Part shown: in pieces, positions 42,062 through 51,611 of the stretch
Layout: every line of letters starts with the position of its first letter
Position numbering within the stretch: the first letter of the stretch is position 1
From: Candidatus Auribacterota bacterium
GTDB lineage: Bacteria; Auribacterota; JAFGBW01; JAFGJP01
DNA length: 64,000 nucleotides
Assembly: GCA_023144635.1 (NCBI GenBank)
Contig: JAGLFH010000021.1
Coordinates: 93,380-157,379 of the forward strand
Reading direction: 5' to 3'
The notes under the pieces: generated by a model
What the model was told of the DNA's origin: nothing
Seen by the model: the letters and a program-made list of their open reading frames with translations, nothing else
The model's database searches: none
Position numbers and translations under genes: made by a program

Positions 42062-42580
42062 ATGAAAGTAAGAAACGTTTTAATCCTGGGAGGTGTCGTA
42101 ATAGTAACCGCTTTTTTTGATTCAGGATGCATCTTTAAGAAAAAATATAGGAAAGTAACTGTCCCTGTATATCAGTTTGGAGAAACAACAGAAAAAAACT
42201 CATCCAACTGGCAGACAGAAAAACAAGTATATGTTGAAGGTGTTCGTGAATACAAGGTACAACCAGGGGATACTCTTTCTAATATAAGCAGGAAGTTTAA
42301 TGTCAGTGTAAGTGATATTTCAGATTTTAATAATATTGCTGATCCAAACCGCATTAGAGTAGGAATGTACCTTCAAATACCTCCTTCAAGTATGCAGAAA
42401 CAAGAAGAAACATCATATTCAGTTGATGAAAACAATATTACGCATAAAGTCGAACCCGGGGAGACACTCTGGGGAATAGCACAAATATACGGAGTAGATG
42501 TAAATACTTTAATGGATACCAACAGTCTTAGTGATACGACATTAAATACAGGTCAAATACTTTATATACCATTAAAATGA
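42062..42580 (+). CDS. Exported protein with two LysM domains
   Basis: 172 residues. The N-terminal hydrophobic segment ends in FFDSGC (C at about residue 22), a poor lipobox, so either a lipoprotein or a cleaved secretory protein. Two LysM domains follow (about 62-108, REYKVQPGDTLSNISRKFNV; about 123-171, HKVEPGETLWGIAQIYGV). No peptidase or amidase domain is present, unlike NlpD/EnvC-type activators that carry LysM plus M23. GGGAGG precedes the ATG, and the stop overlaps the ftsW start by 4 bases. Confidence 0.83.
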   Translation: MKVRNVLILGGVVIVTAFFDSGCIFKKKYRKVTVPVYQFGETTEKNSSNWQTEKQVYVEGVREYKVQPGDTLSNISRKFNVSVSDISDFNNIADPNRIRVGMYLQIPPSSMQKQEETSYSVDENNITHKVEPGETLWGIAQIYGVDVNTLMDTNSLSDTTLNTGQILYIPLK

Positions 42581-43764
42581 AACTAAGAGAAAATACTATA
42601 CTTATAATACTGGTGTTTGCATTGATAGGTTTTGGAATGGTCATGATCTACAGCACCAGTGCAATTTACGCAAGTAAAAGATATAATGATTATTTATTCT
42701 TTTTTAAAAAGAGCGTAATATTTTCTTTTATCAGCTTAATAGGTCTGGCTGTAGGTTTTTTTATAAATTATCGTTTTTTGGGGAGGTTATCTCTAACTCT
42801 TTTTATATTATCTTTTATTGCTCTGTTTCTAGTGTTTACTCCTTTTGGAGTTGAAGCAGGCGGTGCACGAAGATGGGTGAATTTTCACTTTTTTGCATTC
42901 CAGCCATCAGAAATAATGAAGTTCATCTCTGTGCTGTTTCTTTCTTATTTTATGGCAAGCCGTTTGGAACATCGTAAATCATTTTCAGGTTTTTTTCTTC
43001 CTATTTTGTTCATTATAGGAATGTCTACGCTTCCAATACTTATTGAACCTGACTTTGGAACGACTGCTTTGGTCGGCACGGTAGGTATTTTGCTAATAAT
43101 TGCAGCAGGCAGCAGATTAAGATATGTCTTTAGTCTTTTTATAGCAGTTCTACCATTTGTATATTTTATGATAGTTCAAACACCTTACCGTTTAAAGAGA
43201 GTAATGGTGTTTCTTAATCCATGGAAAGAAGCACGTTCTACAGGATACCAGATAATTCAATCATTTATTGCATTTCAATCAGGAGGATGGAACGGACTTG
43301 GACTCGGTGGGAGCCGGCAAAAGCTTTTTTATCTACCAGAAGCTCATACCGATTTTATTTTTTCTATCATTGGAGAAGAATTAGGTTTTATAGGGACTTT
43401 AAGCGTTTTGATTGTTTTTGCCATGTTTATATTTTTTGGATTAAAGATCGCTGTACGATGTGAAAATCCGTTTGGAAAGTTATTAGCTTTTGGGTTGGTC
43501 TCAATGATAGGTCTTCAGGCATTTCTTAATATGGGTGTTGTAACAGGAATATTACCTACTAAAGGCTTACCTCTTCCCTTTATAAGTTATGGAGGAACTA
43601 ACCTGGTAATGACCATGATAGCAATAGGAGTTTTGCTGAATATTTCACGACTTTCAGTGCAAAAACAAAAAAAAATAACAGTTATTCAGGAAAGAAATAT
43701 ACGGAGAAAAAGAAAAGTAGAATCTAGAAATATAATAAAACAGCAATATTATGAAAAAAGATAA
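42577..43764 (+). CDS. ftsW: Septal peptidoglycan polymerase FtsW (SEDS family)
   Basis: 395 residues with about ten membrane segments. SEDS signatures include MIYSTSAIYA, ARRWVNFHFFAFQPSEIMKF, EPDFGTTALV, the large loop ending AHTDFIFSIIGEELGFIG, and GLPLPFISYGGTNLV. FtsW polymerises lipid II into glycan at the septum together with FtsI. It overlaps its upstream neighbour by 4 bases and the downstream GGDDF gene by 14 bases. Confidence 0.94.
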   Translation: MKLRENTILIILVFALIGFGMVMIYSTSAIYASKRYNDYLFFFKKSVIFSFISLIGLAVGFFINYRFLGRLSLTLFILSFIALFLVFTPFGVEAGGARRWVNFHFFAFQPSEIMKFISVLFLSYFMASRLEHRKSFSGFFLPILFIIGMSTLPILIEPDFGTTALVGTVGILLIIAAGSRLRYVFSLFIAVLPFVYFMIVQTPYRLKRVMVFLNPWKEARSTGYQIIQSFIAFQSGGWNGLGLGGSRQKLFYLPEAHTDFIFSIIGEELGFIGTLSVLIVFAMFIFFGLKIAVRCENPFGKLLAFGLVSMIGLQAFLNMGVVTGILPTKGLPLPFISYGGTNLVMTMIAIGVLLNISRLSVQKQKKITVIQERNIRRKRKVESRNIIKQQYYEKR

Positions 43765-44689
43765 AAAACAAAAAGTTGTCGTTATTGATAAACATCATGA
43801 TTCTTTAGGACATGTTCTTGGAGAAGCAGGCTTTGATATTGTATATGTAAAAAATGAAAAAGAGATTGAACAAGCAACACATAATCATTCTCCAAGTCTT
43901 ATTATTGGTGATTTTAAGACTGAAGATATAAATGTTCCTAGATTTTGTAAAAAGATGAAAAGAGATTATCTATTGAGGCATACGCCTATTATTATTGTAA
44001 CTCAAGGTGGAGAAATTAAAGAAAAAATAGATGCAGTTAATGGTGGTGCTGATGATTATATTGTTTCTCCTTTTCTTGATGATGAGTTGCTTGCAAGAGT
44101 AAATAGAGTAATACATGCAAACGAAAATGCTTTAAACGCTAATCCTCTGACAAAACTTCCAGGAAACATTTCTTTAAAACAGGAAATAACAGAAAGAATA
44201 ATCAAGGAGTGTGATTTTGCTGCATATTATGTTGATCTTGATAATTTTAAAGTATTCAATGATTGCTATGGTTATGAGCGTGGAGATCTAGCTATAAACT
44301 TAACAGCACAAATACTTATAGAGACTCTTAATAAAAATGATTTTAAAAGAGATGAGGATTTTATAGGACATATTGGTGGTGATGACTTCGTACTCCTGAC
44401 ATGTCCTAAAAAAGTAGATCTGATATCAAAAGAAATTATTCGTGAATTTGATAAAAGAATAATCGAACTATATGATAAGAAAGATAGTAAAAAAAAATAT
44501 ATTATCGGAAGAGATCGCAAGGGTAGAACAAATATATATTCAATGATGACATTATCAATTGCTGTTGCAGTAAGTCAGGGAAATAAGCGTTATAAGCATT
44601 TGGCTGAAATAAGTCAGCTTGGAGCAGAAATAAAAAAATACTTAAAACAGTACAAAAAAAGTATTTATCTAGTGGATAGAAGAAATTGA
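43751..44689 (+). CDS. Receiver plus GGDEF-family (GGDDF) protein
   Basis: 312 residues. A receiver-like domain (1-120) has a possible phospho-acceptor D54 but Ser106 where the conserved lysine (KPF) should be, so phosphorylation control may be lost. A GGDEF domain follows (about 130-305): NPLTKLPGN, metal-site DLDNFK (162-167), YERGD, and the active-site motif GGDDF (209-213) instead of GG(D/E)EF. An inhibitory-site RxxD (R200-DE-D203) lies exactly five residues before it, as in PleD. It could make c-di-GMP or be a receptor. Its place between ftsW and murG, with overlaps of 14 and 4 bases, is unusual. Confidence 0.82.
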   Translation: MKKDKKQKVVVIDKHHDSLGHVLGEAGFDIVYVKNEKEIEQATHNHSPSLIIGDFKTEDINVPRFCKKMKRDYLLRHTPIIIVTQGGEIKEKIDAVNGGADDYIVSPFLDDELLARVNRVIHANENALNANPLTKLPGNISLKQEITERIIKECDFAAYYVDLDNFKVFNDCYGYERGDLAINLTAQILIETLNKNDFKRDEDFIGHIGGDDFVLLTCPKKVDLISKEIIREFDKRIIELYDKKDSKKKYIIGRDRKGRTNIYSMMTLSIAVAVSQGNKRYKHLAEISQLGAEIKKYLKQYKKSIYLVDRRN

Positions 44690-45789
44690 ATAAAAGAAAA
44701 ACAATTCTTATTTCATGTGGTGGGACTGGAGGGCACATTACTCCTGGTGTGGCTCTTGGAGAGGCTATAAAAAATGAAATGTCAGAGTATGATGTAATGT
44801 ATGTTTTTTCGGGTAAAAAAATTGAAAAAATGTTCATCTCTGATATTAAAGAGAATTATGTAATCATAAAAGAAATAAAGTTTTCAGGAATAAAGGACTC
44901 TCTTAGGTCAATAATAGACTTTTTCTTGGGAGTTATGAAAATAGTAAAAGTTTTTTTTGAAAAAAAAATATATTTTGTTGTAGGTTTTGGCAGTGCTACA
45001 AGCCTTATTGCTATTATAAGCGGAATTTTGTTTTTCAAACCTTATATTCTTCTAGAGCAAAATACTGTAATGGGACGGGCAAATCGTGTGGCATCATTAC
45101 TGGCAAAAAAAATATATCTTTCTTTTCCGCTAAAAAAAAGAAATAAAGCATCAAAATATCTCGTAACAGGTAATCCGATGAGAGAATCCTTGATTAAAGG
45201 AAAACTACTGGAAAGTGAAAAAGAAAAGAGAATATCTGGCCTTGATTTGAATCGTGTAACTCTTCTTATAATAGGAGGATCACAAGGAGCATTATCATTA
45301 AACAAGGCTATGGCTTTATATGCAACGGATCTTATAAAAGAAGTACCAAATATTCAATTTATTCATGTCTCAGGATCAAATGGTTATAGTGAACTTTCAG
45401 AGGTATATTCAAAATCCGGTGTTCCTTTTATATTAAAAGAATTTGCTGATGACATGCCTCGATTATATGCTATGTCTGACATTGCGTTATCCAGAAGTGG
45501 TGCCAGCACAGTTTTTGAACTTTCGTATTTTTCAATACCTGCTGTTCTTGTTCCTTATCCATATGCAAAGGACATGCATCAAAACAGCAATGCTGACTAT
45601 GTTGCTAAATCAGGCGGGGTGATGGTTTTTGAGGATGAAGATTTAAAAGATAGGGAAAAGTTTCTCAAAATATTTAAAGAACTGCTGTTAAATAGAAATA
45701 AGAGACAATTAATGGCAAAAGCAATAAATAATTCACTGCCGCATGATGCAGCGATGAGTATTGTTAAAGATATGGGTAAGTTTTTGTGA
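44686..45789 (+). CDS. murG: UDP-GlcNAc:lipid I GlcNAc-transferase MurG
   Basis: 367 residues from a TTG start that overlaps the previous stop (TTGA). The GT-B fold is clear: GGTGGHITPGVALGEAI near the N-terminus, GGSQGALSLNK in the middle, and SRSGASTVFELSYFSIPAVLVPYP followed by QNSNA for UDP-GlcNAc binding. It converts lipid I to lipid II on the cytoplasmic face of the membrane. Confidence 0.95.
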   Translation: MNKRKTILISCGGTGGHITPGVALGEAIKNEMSEYDVMYVFSGKKIEKMFISDIKENYVIIKEIKFSGIKDSLRSIIDFFLGVMKIVKVFFEKKIYFVVGFGSATSLIAIISGILFFKPYILLEQNTVMGRANRVASLLAKKIYLSFPLKKRNKASKYLVTGNPMRESLIKGKLLESEKEKRISGLDLNRVTLLIIGGSQGALSLNKAMALYATDLIKEVPNIQFIHVSGSNGYSELSEVYSKSGVPFILKEFADDMPRLYAMSDIALSRSGASTVFELSYFSIPAVLVPYPYAKDMHQNSNADYVAKSGGVMVFEDEDLKDREKFLKIFKELLLNRNKRQLMAKAINNSLPHDAAMSIVKDMGKFL

Positions 45790-47165
45790 CGGAGAATGGA
45801 AAAATTAAATATTTTCTTGCAGGCATTGGTGGTATAGGTATGAGCGCTTTAGGGCGTATGCTGATTGACGCTGGTTCACAAGTCTCCGGAATCGACCATA
45901 ATATGAAATCATCAAATTTAAGCTTACTTGAAAAAAACGGTATAGAAATAGTAAGCAACGAAAATGATATTGTTTGGCAAGATATTGATGAGGTCATATA
46001 TTCCAGCGCTATAAAAGAAGAAAGTTTTTTGTTAAAAAAAGCAAAAGAAAAAAATATTCCTATAATAAAGAGAGGTGATAAATTAGCTTCTATATTCAAT
46101 AAGGAAGATAGACGTATAGCTGTTACGGGGACACACGGAAAAACGACAACGACTGCTCTTTTATCACATATCTTTATTTCATCTGGTCTTGGTACAGTAA
46201 TGTATCTTGGAGGCATCTCAAATAATTACAATGAAAACTATATTAAAACCGGGACGGATTACTATATAGCAGAAGTTGATGAAAGTGATCGAACGATTGA
46301 ATCCTTTAATCCAAATAAAGTGTTAATTACAAATATAGAACTGGAGCATGTCGATAAATATAAAAAACTTGAAAATATAATTAATACTTTTGAAATATTT
46401 TTATCGAATTGTAAAAAGGATTGTATTGTGTTTTATAATAAACATGATGAATGTATTACAAAAATGATAAACAGATTATCACTTAATAGTATAGCTATTA
46501 ATAAAGGCATTTCCAATTCAAAAAATGAAATATGCTATAGCTGGGATGCTGACTTTCTTAAAGGTGATGTTAGGCTGCCAAATAATAATATAATTGAAAT
46601 TAAAAATAAGAATCTTTTCGGATGGCATAATATTGAAAATGCAGCATTAGCTATTTCGTGCGCATTTAATTCGGGCATAACTTGTGGCAAAATTCAAAAT
46701 GCAATGAAAAGCTTTAGCGGGATAAAAAGACGATTTGAAGTACTTACAGATGAACGTTTGGGTATTATCTTAATAACAGATTATGCTCATCATCCTACAG
46801 AGGTAGAAAAAACTATTTTTGTAGCAAGAGAGGTTTATAAAAATAAAAAGATATGTGTGGTTTTTCAGCCGCACAGATTTAGTCGATTTAATTATTTTTT
46901 TGAAGATTTTTTAAAAGCTCTTAGCAATGCAGATGTTGTTGTTGTTTCAGAAATATATAGTGCAGGTGAAGAAGGGGATAATCAAAGCTTTCCAAAGAAA
47001 ATGGTAAAAAGACTTCAAAATGAATATGGAGTTCAATCTATATTTACTTTTTTTGATGAACTTGAAGATACATGTGAAAAATTAAAAGATATTTCAGTTA
47101 TACTTTTTTTAGGAGCAGGTTCAATCGATCATACAGCGCGTAAACTGGCAGAAAAATATGAATAA
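45786..47165 (+). CDS. murC: UDP-MurNAc-L-alanine ligase MurC
   Basis: 459 residues from a GTG start overlapping the murG stop (GTGA). It has the N-terminal Rossmann motif GIGGIGMSALGRML, ATP loop VTGTHGKTTTTALL (about 116-129), EVDESDRTIESF, and C-terminal TDYAHHPTEVEKT and FQPHRFSRF, all specific to MurC. It adds L-Ala to UDP-MurNAc. It overlaps murB by 8 bases. Confidence 0.96.
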   Translation: MTENGKIKYFLAGIGGIGMSALGRMLIDAGSQVSGIDHNMKSSNLSLLEKNGIEIVSNENDIVWQDIDEVIYSSAIKEESFLLKKAKEKNIPIIKRGDKLASIFNKEDRRIAVTGTHGKTTTTALLSHIFISSGLGTVMYLGGISNNYNENYIKTGTDYYIAEVDESDRTIESFNPNKVLITNIELEHVDKYKKLENIINTFEIFLSNCKKDCIVFYNKHDECITKMINRLSLNSIAINKGISNSKNEICYSWDADFLKGDVRLPNNNIIEIKNKNLFGWHNIENAALAISCAFNSGITCGKIQNAMKSFSGIKRRFEVLTDERLGIILITDYAHHPTEVEKTIFVAREVYKNKKICVVFQPHRFSRFNYFFEDFLKALSNADVVVVSEIYSAGEEGDNQSFPKKMVKRLQNEYGVQSIFTFFDELEDTCEKLKDISVILFLGAGSIDHTARKLAEKYE

Positions 47166-48066
47166 AATTAAAGATTATCTAATGTTTATAAAAGAAAATA
47201 ATATGAAAAGCAAATTTAAGCAGAATGTTTCACTCTCTTTGCTCACAACGATCAAAGTCGGAGGTAATGTGCCCATAGTTGTTGATGTGGAAAATGAAGC
47301 GGAACTTATTGGTCTTGTGAATTATGCTTTAAAAACAAAAATAAATTACAGAGTTATAGGTAATGGGTCAAATCTAATATTTAGGGACTCAGGCTACAAA
47401 GGTATAATTTTTAGACTAAAAGGGAGAATATTTAAAAAAATAGAAGCAACTGATAAAGGTGTAATAGCCGGCGCTTCAGTATCAAGCAAAAGGCTAGTAG
47501 ATTTTTGTACATCGCATTCAGTCGGAGGTTTTGAGTTTCTTGCTGGAATACCAGGAACTGTTGGTGGAATGATTCTTACGAATGCAGGTGCTTTTTCTAA
47601 AAGCATAAGTAATATTTTATGTAATGTCAGATTGTTATTTCCTAATGGCAAAATATGTTGGTGTAATAGTGCTGAATTCGAATTTGGATATCGCAGTGCC
47701 AAAGGATTTCCAAAATGTGGAGTGATCATCCAGGCTTTATTTAAAAAAAGAAAAGCAAAAATACACAATATAAGAAAGAAAGTGAAAAATGCGATTTTAA
47801 AAAGGAATAAGAATCAGCCAAAAGGAAGATCAGCGGGGTCAATATTTAAAAATCCAGAGGGTTTCAAATCTTGGGAACTGATAGATACACTTGGAATGCG
47901 AGGCATTTCTGTTAGTGGAGCATGTGTATCTAATGTGCATTCAAACTGGATCATTAATAAGAATAATGCCAGCTCAAAAGATATAAAAATGTTAGTCAAA
48001 AGAATTCAGAAAAAAACTTTTGAAAAATTTGGGATAAAATTGAAAACAGAGGTAGAATTTATTTGA
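47158..48066 (+). CDS. murB: UDP-N-acetylenolpyruvoylglucosamine reductase MurB
   Basis: 302 residues, type II MurB length. FAD-binding segments are LTTIKVGGNVPIVVDV, RVIGNGSNLIFRD and GFEFLAGIPGTVGGMILTNAGAF; the catalytic serine lies in RSAGSIFKNP, and the C-terminal glutamate in TEVEFI. It reduces the enolpyruvyl group to make UDP-MurNAc. In many bacteria ddl follows here, but none is present before ftsQ. Confidence 0.95.
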   Translation: MNKIKDYLMFIKENNMKSKFKQNVSLSLLTTIKVGGNVPIVVDVENEAELIGLVNYALKTKINYRVIGNGSNLIFRDSGYKGIIFRLKGRIFKKIEATDKGVIAGASVSSKRLVDFCTSHSVGGFEFLAGIPGTVGGMILTNAGAFSKSISNILCNVRLLFPNGKICWCNSAEFEFGYRSAKGFPKCGVIIQALFKKRKAKIHNIRKKVKNAILKRNKNQPKGRSAGSIFKNPEGFKSWELIDTLGMRGISVSGACVSNVHSNWIINKNNASSKDIKMLVKRIQKKTFEKFGIKLKTEVEFI

Positions 48067-48123
48067 ATATGATAAATAACCATGTTATTTATCACATTTA
48101 TTGTTTATAATAAGGATATTATA

Positions 48124-49011
48124 ATGAAATATATGAAAGCACGAAAATATAACTTACTTCCTTTTGGAAAAGGCAGTTCGTGCAGCAAAAAGCCATATAG
48201 GACCAAAACACTTCATGCAAGAATGTCTCGTAAAAAGATGACATCTCTTGTCCAGTTTTTTAGAAAAAGCCTTGTTGTGCTGTTTGTTGCATTGAAAATT
48301 GTAGGGTATAGTATGCTCTTTTTTCCAATGTTGATAATAATGGAAGAGGTTTATAAAGGATTTTTGTCTTTGGACGATTTTCAGATAAAAAAAGTTGAAG
48401 TTACAGGGAATTGTTTTGTAAGTAATCAAAAAATATTGGAAAAAGCAGCTATAAGCGAAGAGGATACACTTTTAAATATTGATCTTAGAAAAAAAGCTGA
48501 AGAAATAAGTTGCCTTCTGGTTGTAAAAGACGTGGAAATAAAAAAGCATTTTCCTGGAAATATTTTAATTTCTGTTACTGAAAGGGATCCATTTTTTATT
48601 TCATCAGAAAAAAAAGTATTGCTTGATGAGGATGGAATAAAACTCCCCTTTGAGCCGGAAAGCTATAATGTTCCGAGTATTATCGGTTTCAATTATGATA
48701 AGAATGGAAATATCGTTAAAACTCAACTGGATCTTTATAAGGAAAGTGTAAAAGCTATACGTCATTTTTACAGTATAGGTGATAAAATACCGCTTGGAAT
48801 TCAATCAGTAATAATGAAAAGCAGGAAATGTATTGTAATAACTTTTTCTGATAAAACAGAAGTTAAGTTTCCTATTCCTGTTAAAAATAAACATCTTGAG
48901 CGTTTGATCTATGTTTATAATGACCTGAATAAAAAGGACATTAGCTTTAAATCTATAGATCTTACTTTTCAAAATGTAGTGGTTAAGCGTGATAAAGATA
49001 AAAAAAGTTAA
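48124..49011 (+). CDS. ftsQ: Cell division protein FtsQ/DivIB
   Basis: 295 residues from the ATG at 48124, supported by AAGGA at 48112-48116; an in-frame ATG at 48082 has no ribosome binding site. A basic cytoplasmic N-terminus (about 1-50) precedes one membrane segment (about 51-75). A POTRA domain then begins FQIKKVEVTGNCFVSNQKI, followed by the FtsQ beta domain (ISVTERDPFFI...LLDEDGIKL). FtsQ organises FtsL/FtsB at the septum. The call is supported by both topology and position before ftsA. Confidence 0.9.
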   Translation: MKYMKARKYNLLPFGKGSSCSKKPYRTKTLHARMSRKKMTSLVQFFRKSLVVLFVALKIVGYSMLFFPMLIIMEEVYKGFLSLDDFQIKKVEVTGNCFVSNQKILEKAAISEEDTLLNIDLRKKAEEISCLLVVKDVEIKKHFPGNILISVTERDPFFISSEKKVLLDEDGIKLPFEPESYNVPSIIGFNYDKNGNIVKTQLDLYKESVKAIRHFYSIGDKIPLGIQSVIMKSRKCIVITFSDKTEVKFPIPVKNKHLERLIYVYNDLNKKDISFKSIDLTFQNVVVKRDKDKKS

Positions 49012-49038
49012 AAAAAACAAGTAGATAGGAAAGAATTT

Positions 49039-50286
49039 ATGCTAAAGAAAGGTGATATCATTGTAGGTTTGGATATTGGTACTACAAAGATCTGTGCAGT
49101 CGTTGCTGAGATAGGAAAGGATATGGAGAAAAAGATAATCGGCATCAGCACTGTTCCTTCCAAGGGACTTAGAAAAGGTGTAGTTGTTGATATGGAAAGT
49201 ACTGTTCATTCTGTCGCCGAAGCTATTTCACGGGCAGAAGAAATGGCAGGAGTTGAAGTTTATTCTGTTTTTGTTGGTATTGCAGGTGAACATATAAGAA
49301 GCTTTAACTCAAACGGAGCAACACCAATTACCAGGGAAAATTATGAAATAACTGAGGAAGATGTACAAAAAGCAATTGAATCTGCAAAAGCGGTCTCTCT
49401 TCCTCTTGATAGAGTCGTACTTGACTATTTACCCTATGAGTATAAGGTTGATGGAAATAGTGGTATATCTGATCCTGTAGGTATGAGTGGAGTTAAACTA
49501 GAAGTCGGAGTTCATATTGTAACAGGCTCTGTTACTGCAGTTCAAAATGTAGAAAAATGTATTGAAAGGGCTGGACTTGAATTGGGGAAAATAGTTTTGG
49601 AGCCTCTTGCTTCAAGTATGGCTACACTCACTGAGGAAGAACTTGAAATGGGTGTTATTCTTATTGATATTGGTGGAGGAACAACGGATACAGCTATATT
49701 TTTGGATAAAAAAATACATTTTTCTCATGTTTTGCCTTTAGGGGGAGATAATGTTACCAATGATATTTCTATTGGATTAAGGATTCCTCCTATTAAAGCA
49801 GAGGAAATAAAAAGAAGATATGGCTCCTGCGTAAGCCATAAAATAGATATAAAAGAAAAATTTACTGTTCCGGGAGTTGTAGGAAGAGCTTCAAATAACA
49901 TGGCTATTAAAGATCTTGCTTCTATTATAGAAATGAGAATGGAAGAACTTCTTATGCTGTTAAAAAGAAATATAGAAAGATCAGGTTATCAGCAAAAAAT
50001 AGGTTCTGGAATAGTGCTTACAGGTGGATGTTCAATGTTAAAGGGTGTTAGTGAACTTACAGAAAGGGTCATGAACATACCTGTAAGGATTGCAAAGCCA
50101 AGGGGTGTTACAGGACTTATAGATATAATCCAGAGCCCTATATATGCTACAGGTGTAGGACTCATACATTATGGTTTTCTTGCAAAAATAGAAGGTGGGG
50201 AAAAGAAAGTAAAAATAAAAACAACGAGGATATTACAAAGTGTTCTTAGTAAGATGAAGAATATATATAAGGGAGGTTCTGAATGA
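49039..50286 (+). CDS. ftsA: Cell division protein FtsA
   Basis: 415 residues of the actin/Hsp70-like ATPase fold: phosphate-1 motif GLDIGTTKICAVV, the SHS2 insertion (1C) region, phosphate-2 motif LIDIGGGTTDTAIF (about 210-223) and adenosine motif VLTGGCSMLKG. An amphipathic C-terminal helix (about 398-412) would attach it to the membrane. FtsA anchors FtsZ and activates the divisome. It overlaps ftsZ by 4 bases (ATGA). Confidence 0.96.
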   Translation: MLKKGDIIVGLDIGTTKICAVVAEIGKDMEKKIIGISTVPSKGLRKGVVVDMESTVHSVAEAISRAEEMAGVEVYSVFVGIAGEHIRSFNSNGATPITRENYEITEEDVQKAIESAKAVSLPLDRVVLDYLPYEYKVDGNSGISDPVGMSGVKLEVGVHIVTGSVTAVQNVEKCIERAGLELGKIVLEPLASSMATLTEEELEMGVILIDIGGGTTDTAIFLDKKIHFSHVLPLGGDNVTNDISIGLRIPPIKAEEIKRRYGSCVSHKIDIKEKFTVPGVVGRASNNMAIKDLASIIEMRMEELLMLLKRNIERSGYQQKIGSGIVLTGGCSMLKGVSELTERVMNIPVRIAKPRGVTGLIDIIQSPIYATGVGLIHYGFLAKIEGGEKKVKIKTTRILQSVLSKMKNIYKGGSE

Positions 50287-51449
50287 TCAAATTTGAAGCA
50301 GGCAATAATGAACCATGTTGTATAAAAATAAAAGTTATAGGAATTGGTGGTGGTGGAACAAATGCTGTTAACACTATGATAAATGCTGGCCTCAAAAATA
50401 TTTCTTTTGCTTCAGTTAACACAGATGTTCAGGGGTTGCAAATGGCTCAATCAAGCGAAAAAATACAAATAGGTGCAGAATTGACTGGAGGATTAGGTTC
50501 AGGTGCAAGGCCGGAGGTGGGCAAGGAAGCTGCTATGCAGAGCCTGCAGATGCTTCATGATACTGTTGATGGTATTGATATTCTTTTTCTTACAGCAGGA
50601 TTTGGTGGTGGAACAGGAACAGGAGCTGCTCCGATAATTGCTCAGATCGCAAAAGAACTTGATATTCTTTGTATTGGTGTTGTTACAAGGCCTTTTGGTT
50701 TTGAAGGTAAAAAACGTGCTATGAATGCAATTGAGGGTCTAGAAGAACTTAAGCATCATGTTAATACAATGATCTGTATACCAAATGACAAAATACTGGA
50801 TATGATTGATGAAGAAACACCTTTTGCCGATGCATTCAAAGCAGTGGATGGAATTATTAGTGACACAATAAGCAATATGACGAATATTATAACCGAACCG
50901 GGGCTTATTAATCTTGATTTTGCTGATCTTAAAACAATTATGAGTATAAAGGGTGATTCGGTTTTGAGCTTTGGTGAAGGAAGAGGAAAAAATAAGGCAC
51001 TTAATGCTGTTGATGCTACACTATCAAGTGTCCTTGTTGAAGATAGAACGATACAAGGAGCTAAAGGTCTTCTTTTAAGCATAGTTGGCGGTGATGATAT
51101 GACTCTTTTTGAAGTAAACAATGCTGTAAAAAGATTTACTAAAATGGTTCATCCTGACGCTAATATTATATTTGGAACCAATATAGATAAAAATATTAAA
51201 GATAAAGTGTATATTTCAATGGTAGCAACAGGGATAGATCCTATTGCTTCTGTGGTCGAAAAAATGAATTTTGACAGGGAATTCACTACAGATATTACTG
51301 ATGTTCAAGTGAGGAGACCTGTAGATATCCAGTTTGAGCAGGATTCTTTATTTGCTCAGAAATCTGAAGAAGAAGATCTTGAGACACCGACATTTATAAG
51401 AAGGAATAGGCGTTTATTTGGAACACCGCTGTATAGCAATGACGAATAA
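50283..51449 (+). CDS. ftsZ: Cell division GTPase FtsZ
   Basis: 388 residues. The GTP-binding domain has IGIGGGGTNAVNTM (19-32) and the tubulin signature GGGTGTGAAP (108-117), and the T7 synergy loop is NLDFADLKTIM. After a short linker the C-terminal peptide TPTFIRRNRRLFG matches the conserved motif that binds FtsA and other partners. It is the last gene of the dcw cluster and is followed by an intrinsic terminator. Confidence 0.97.
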   Translation: MIKFEAGNNEPCCIKIKVIGIGGGGTNAVNTMINAGLKNISFASVNTDVQGLQMAQSSEKIQIGAELTGGLGSGARPEVGKEAAMQSLQMLHDTVDGIDILFLTAGFGGGTGTGAAPIIAQIAKELDILCIGVVTRPFGFEGKKRAMNAIEGLEELKHHVNTMICIPNDKILDMIDEETPFADAFKAVDGIISDTISNMTNIITEPGLINLDFADLKTIMSIKGDSVLSFGEGRGKNKALNAVDATLSSVLVEDRTIQGAKGLLLSIVGGDDMTLFEVNNAVKRFTKMVHPDANIIFGTNIDKNIKDKVYISMVATGIDPIASVVEKMNFDREFTTDITDVQVRRPVDIQFEQDSLFAQKSEEEDLETPTFIRRNRRLFGTPLYSNDE

Positions 51450-51467
51450 AACTTAAAGTAATTTAGC

Positions 51468-51483
51468 CACTAAGGTCACTAAG
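51468..51483. repeat. Tandem CACTAAG at 9-base period
   Basis: CACTAAG occurs at 51468-51474 and 51477-51483, immediately before the ftsZ terminator stem. The 9-base spacing equals that of the CTCTGTG and ATCTGCG repeats at 10298-10352. Degenerate GATTTGG/ATTTGG words follow at about 51560-51600. Confidence 0.5.
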
Positions 51484-51516
51484 AAAAACGCAGAAGAAAA
51501 CCTTTTGCGTTTTTTT
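51484..51516 (+). terminator. Intrinsic terminator after ftsZ
   Basis: AAAAACGCAGAAG (51484-51496), loop AAAAC, then CTTTTGCGTTTTT (51502-51514) with one G-U pair and two further Ts. It closes the roughly 19-kb dcw transcription unit, and because the stem starts with a run of A it can work in both directions. Confidence 0.83.
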
Positions 51517-51611
51517 GTTATCAAAGGTGAATTATTCGCATCTGCTTTTGTTTGATGTTTTTGATTTGGTATTTGGAAATTATTTGTGATCTGAAATTTG
51601 ATAATTGTTAT

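Noticed and set aside
45764..46216. Minus-strand open frame of 150 codons across the murG-murC junction
   Set aside because: Antisense to conserved MurC sequence with no start signals.
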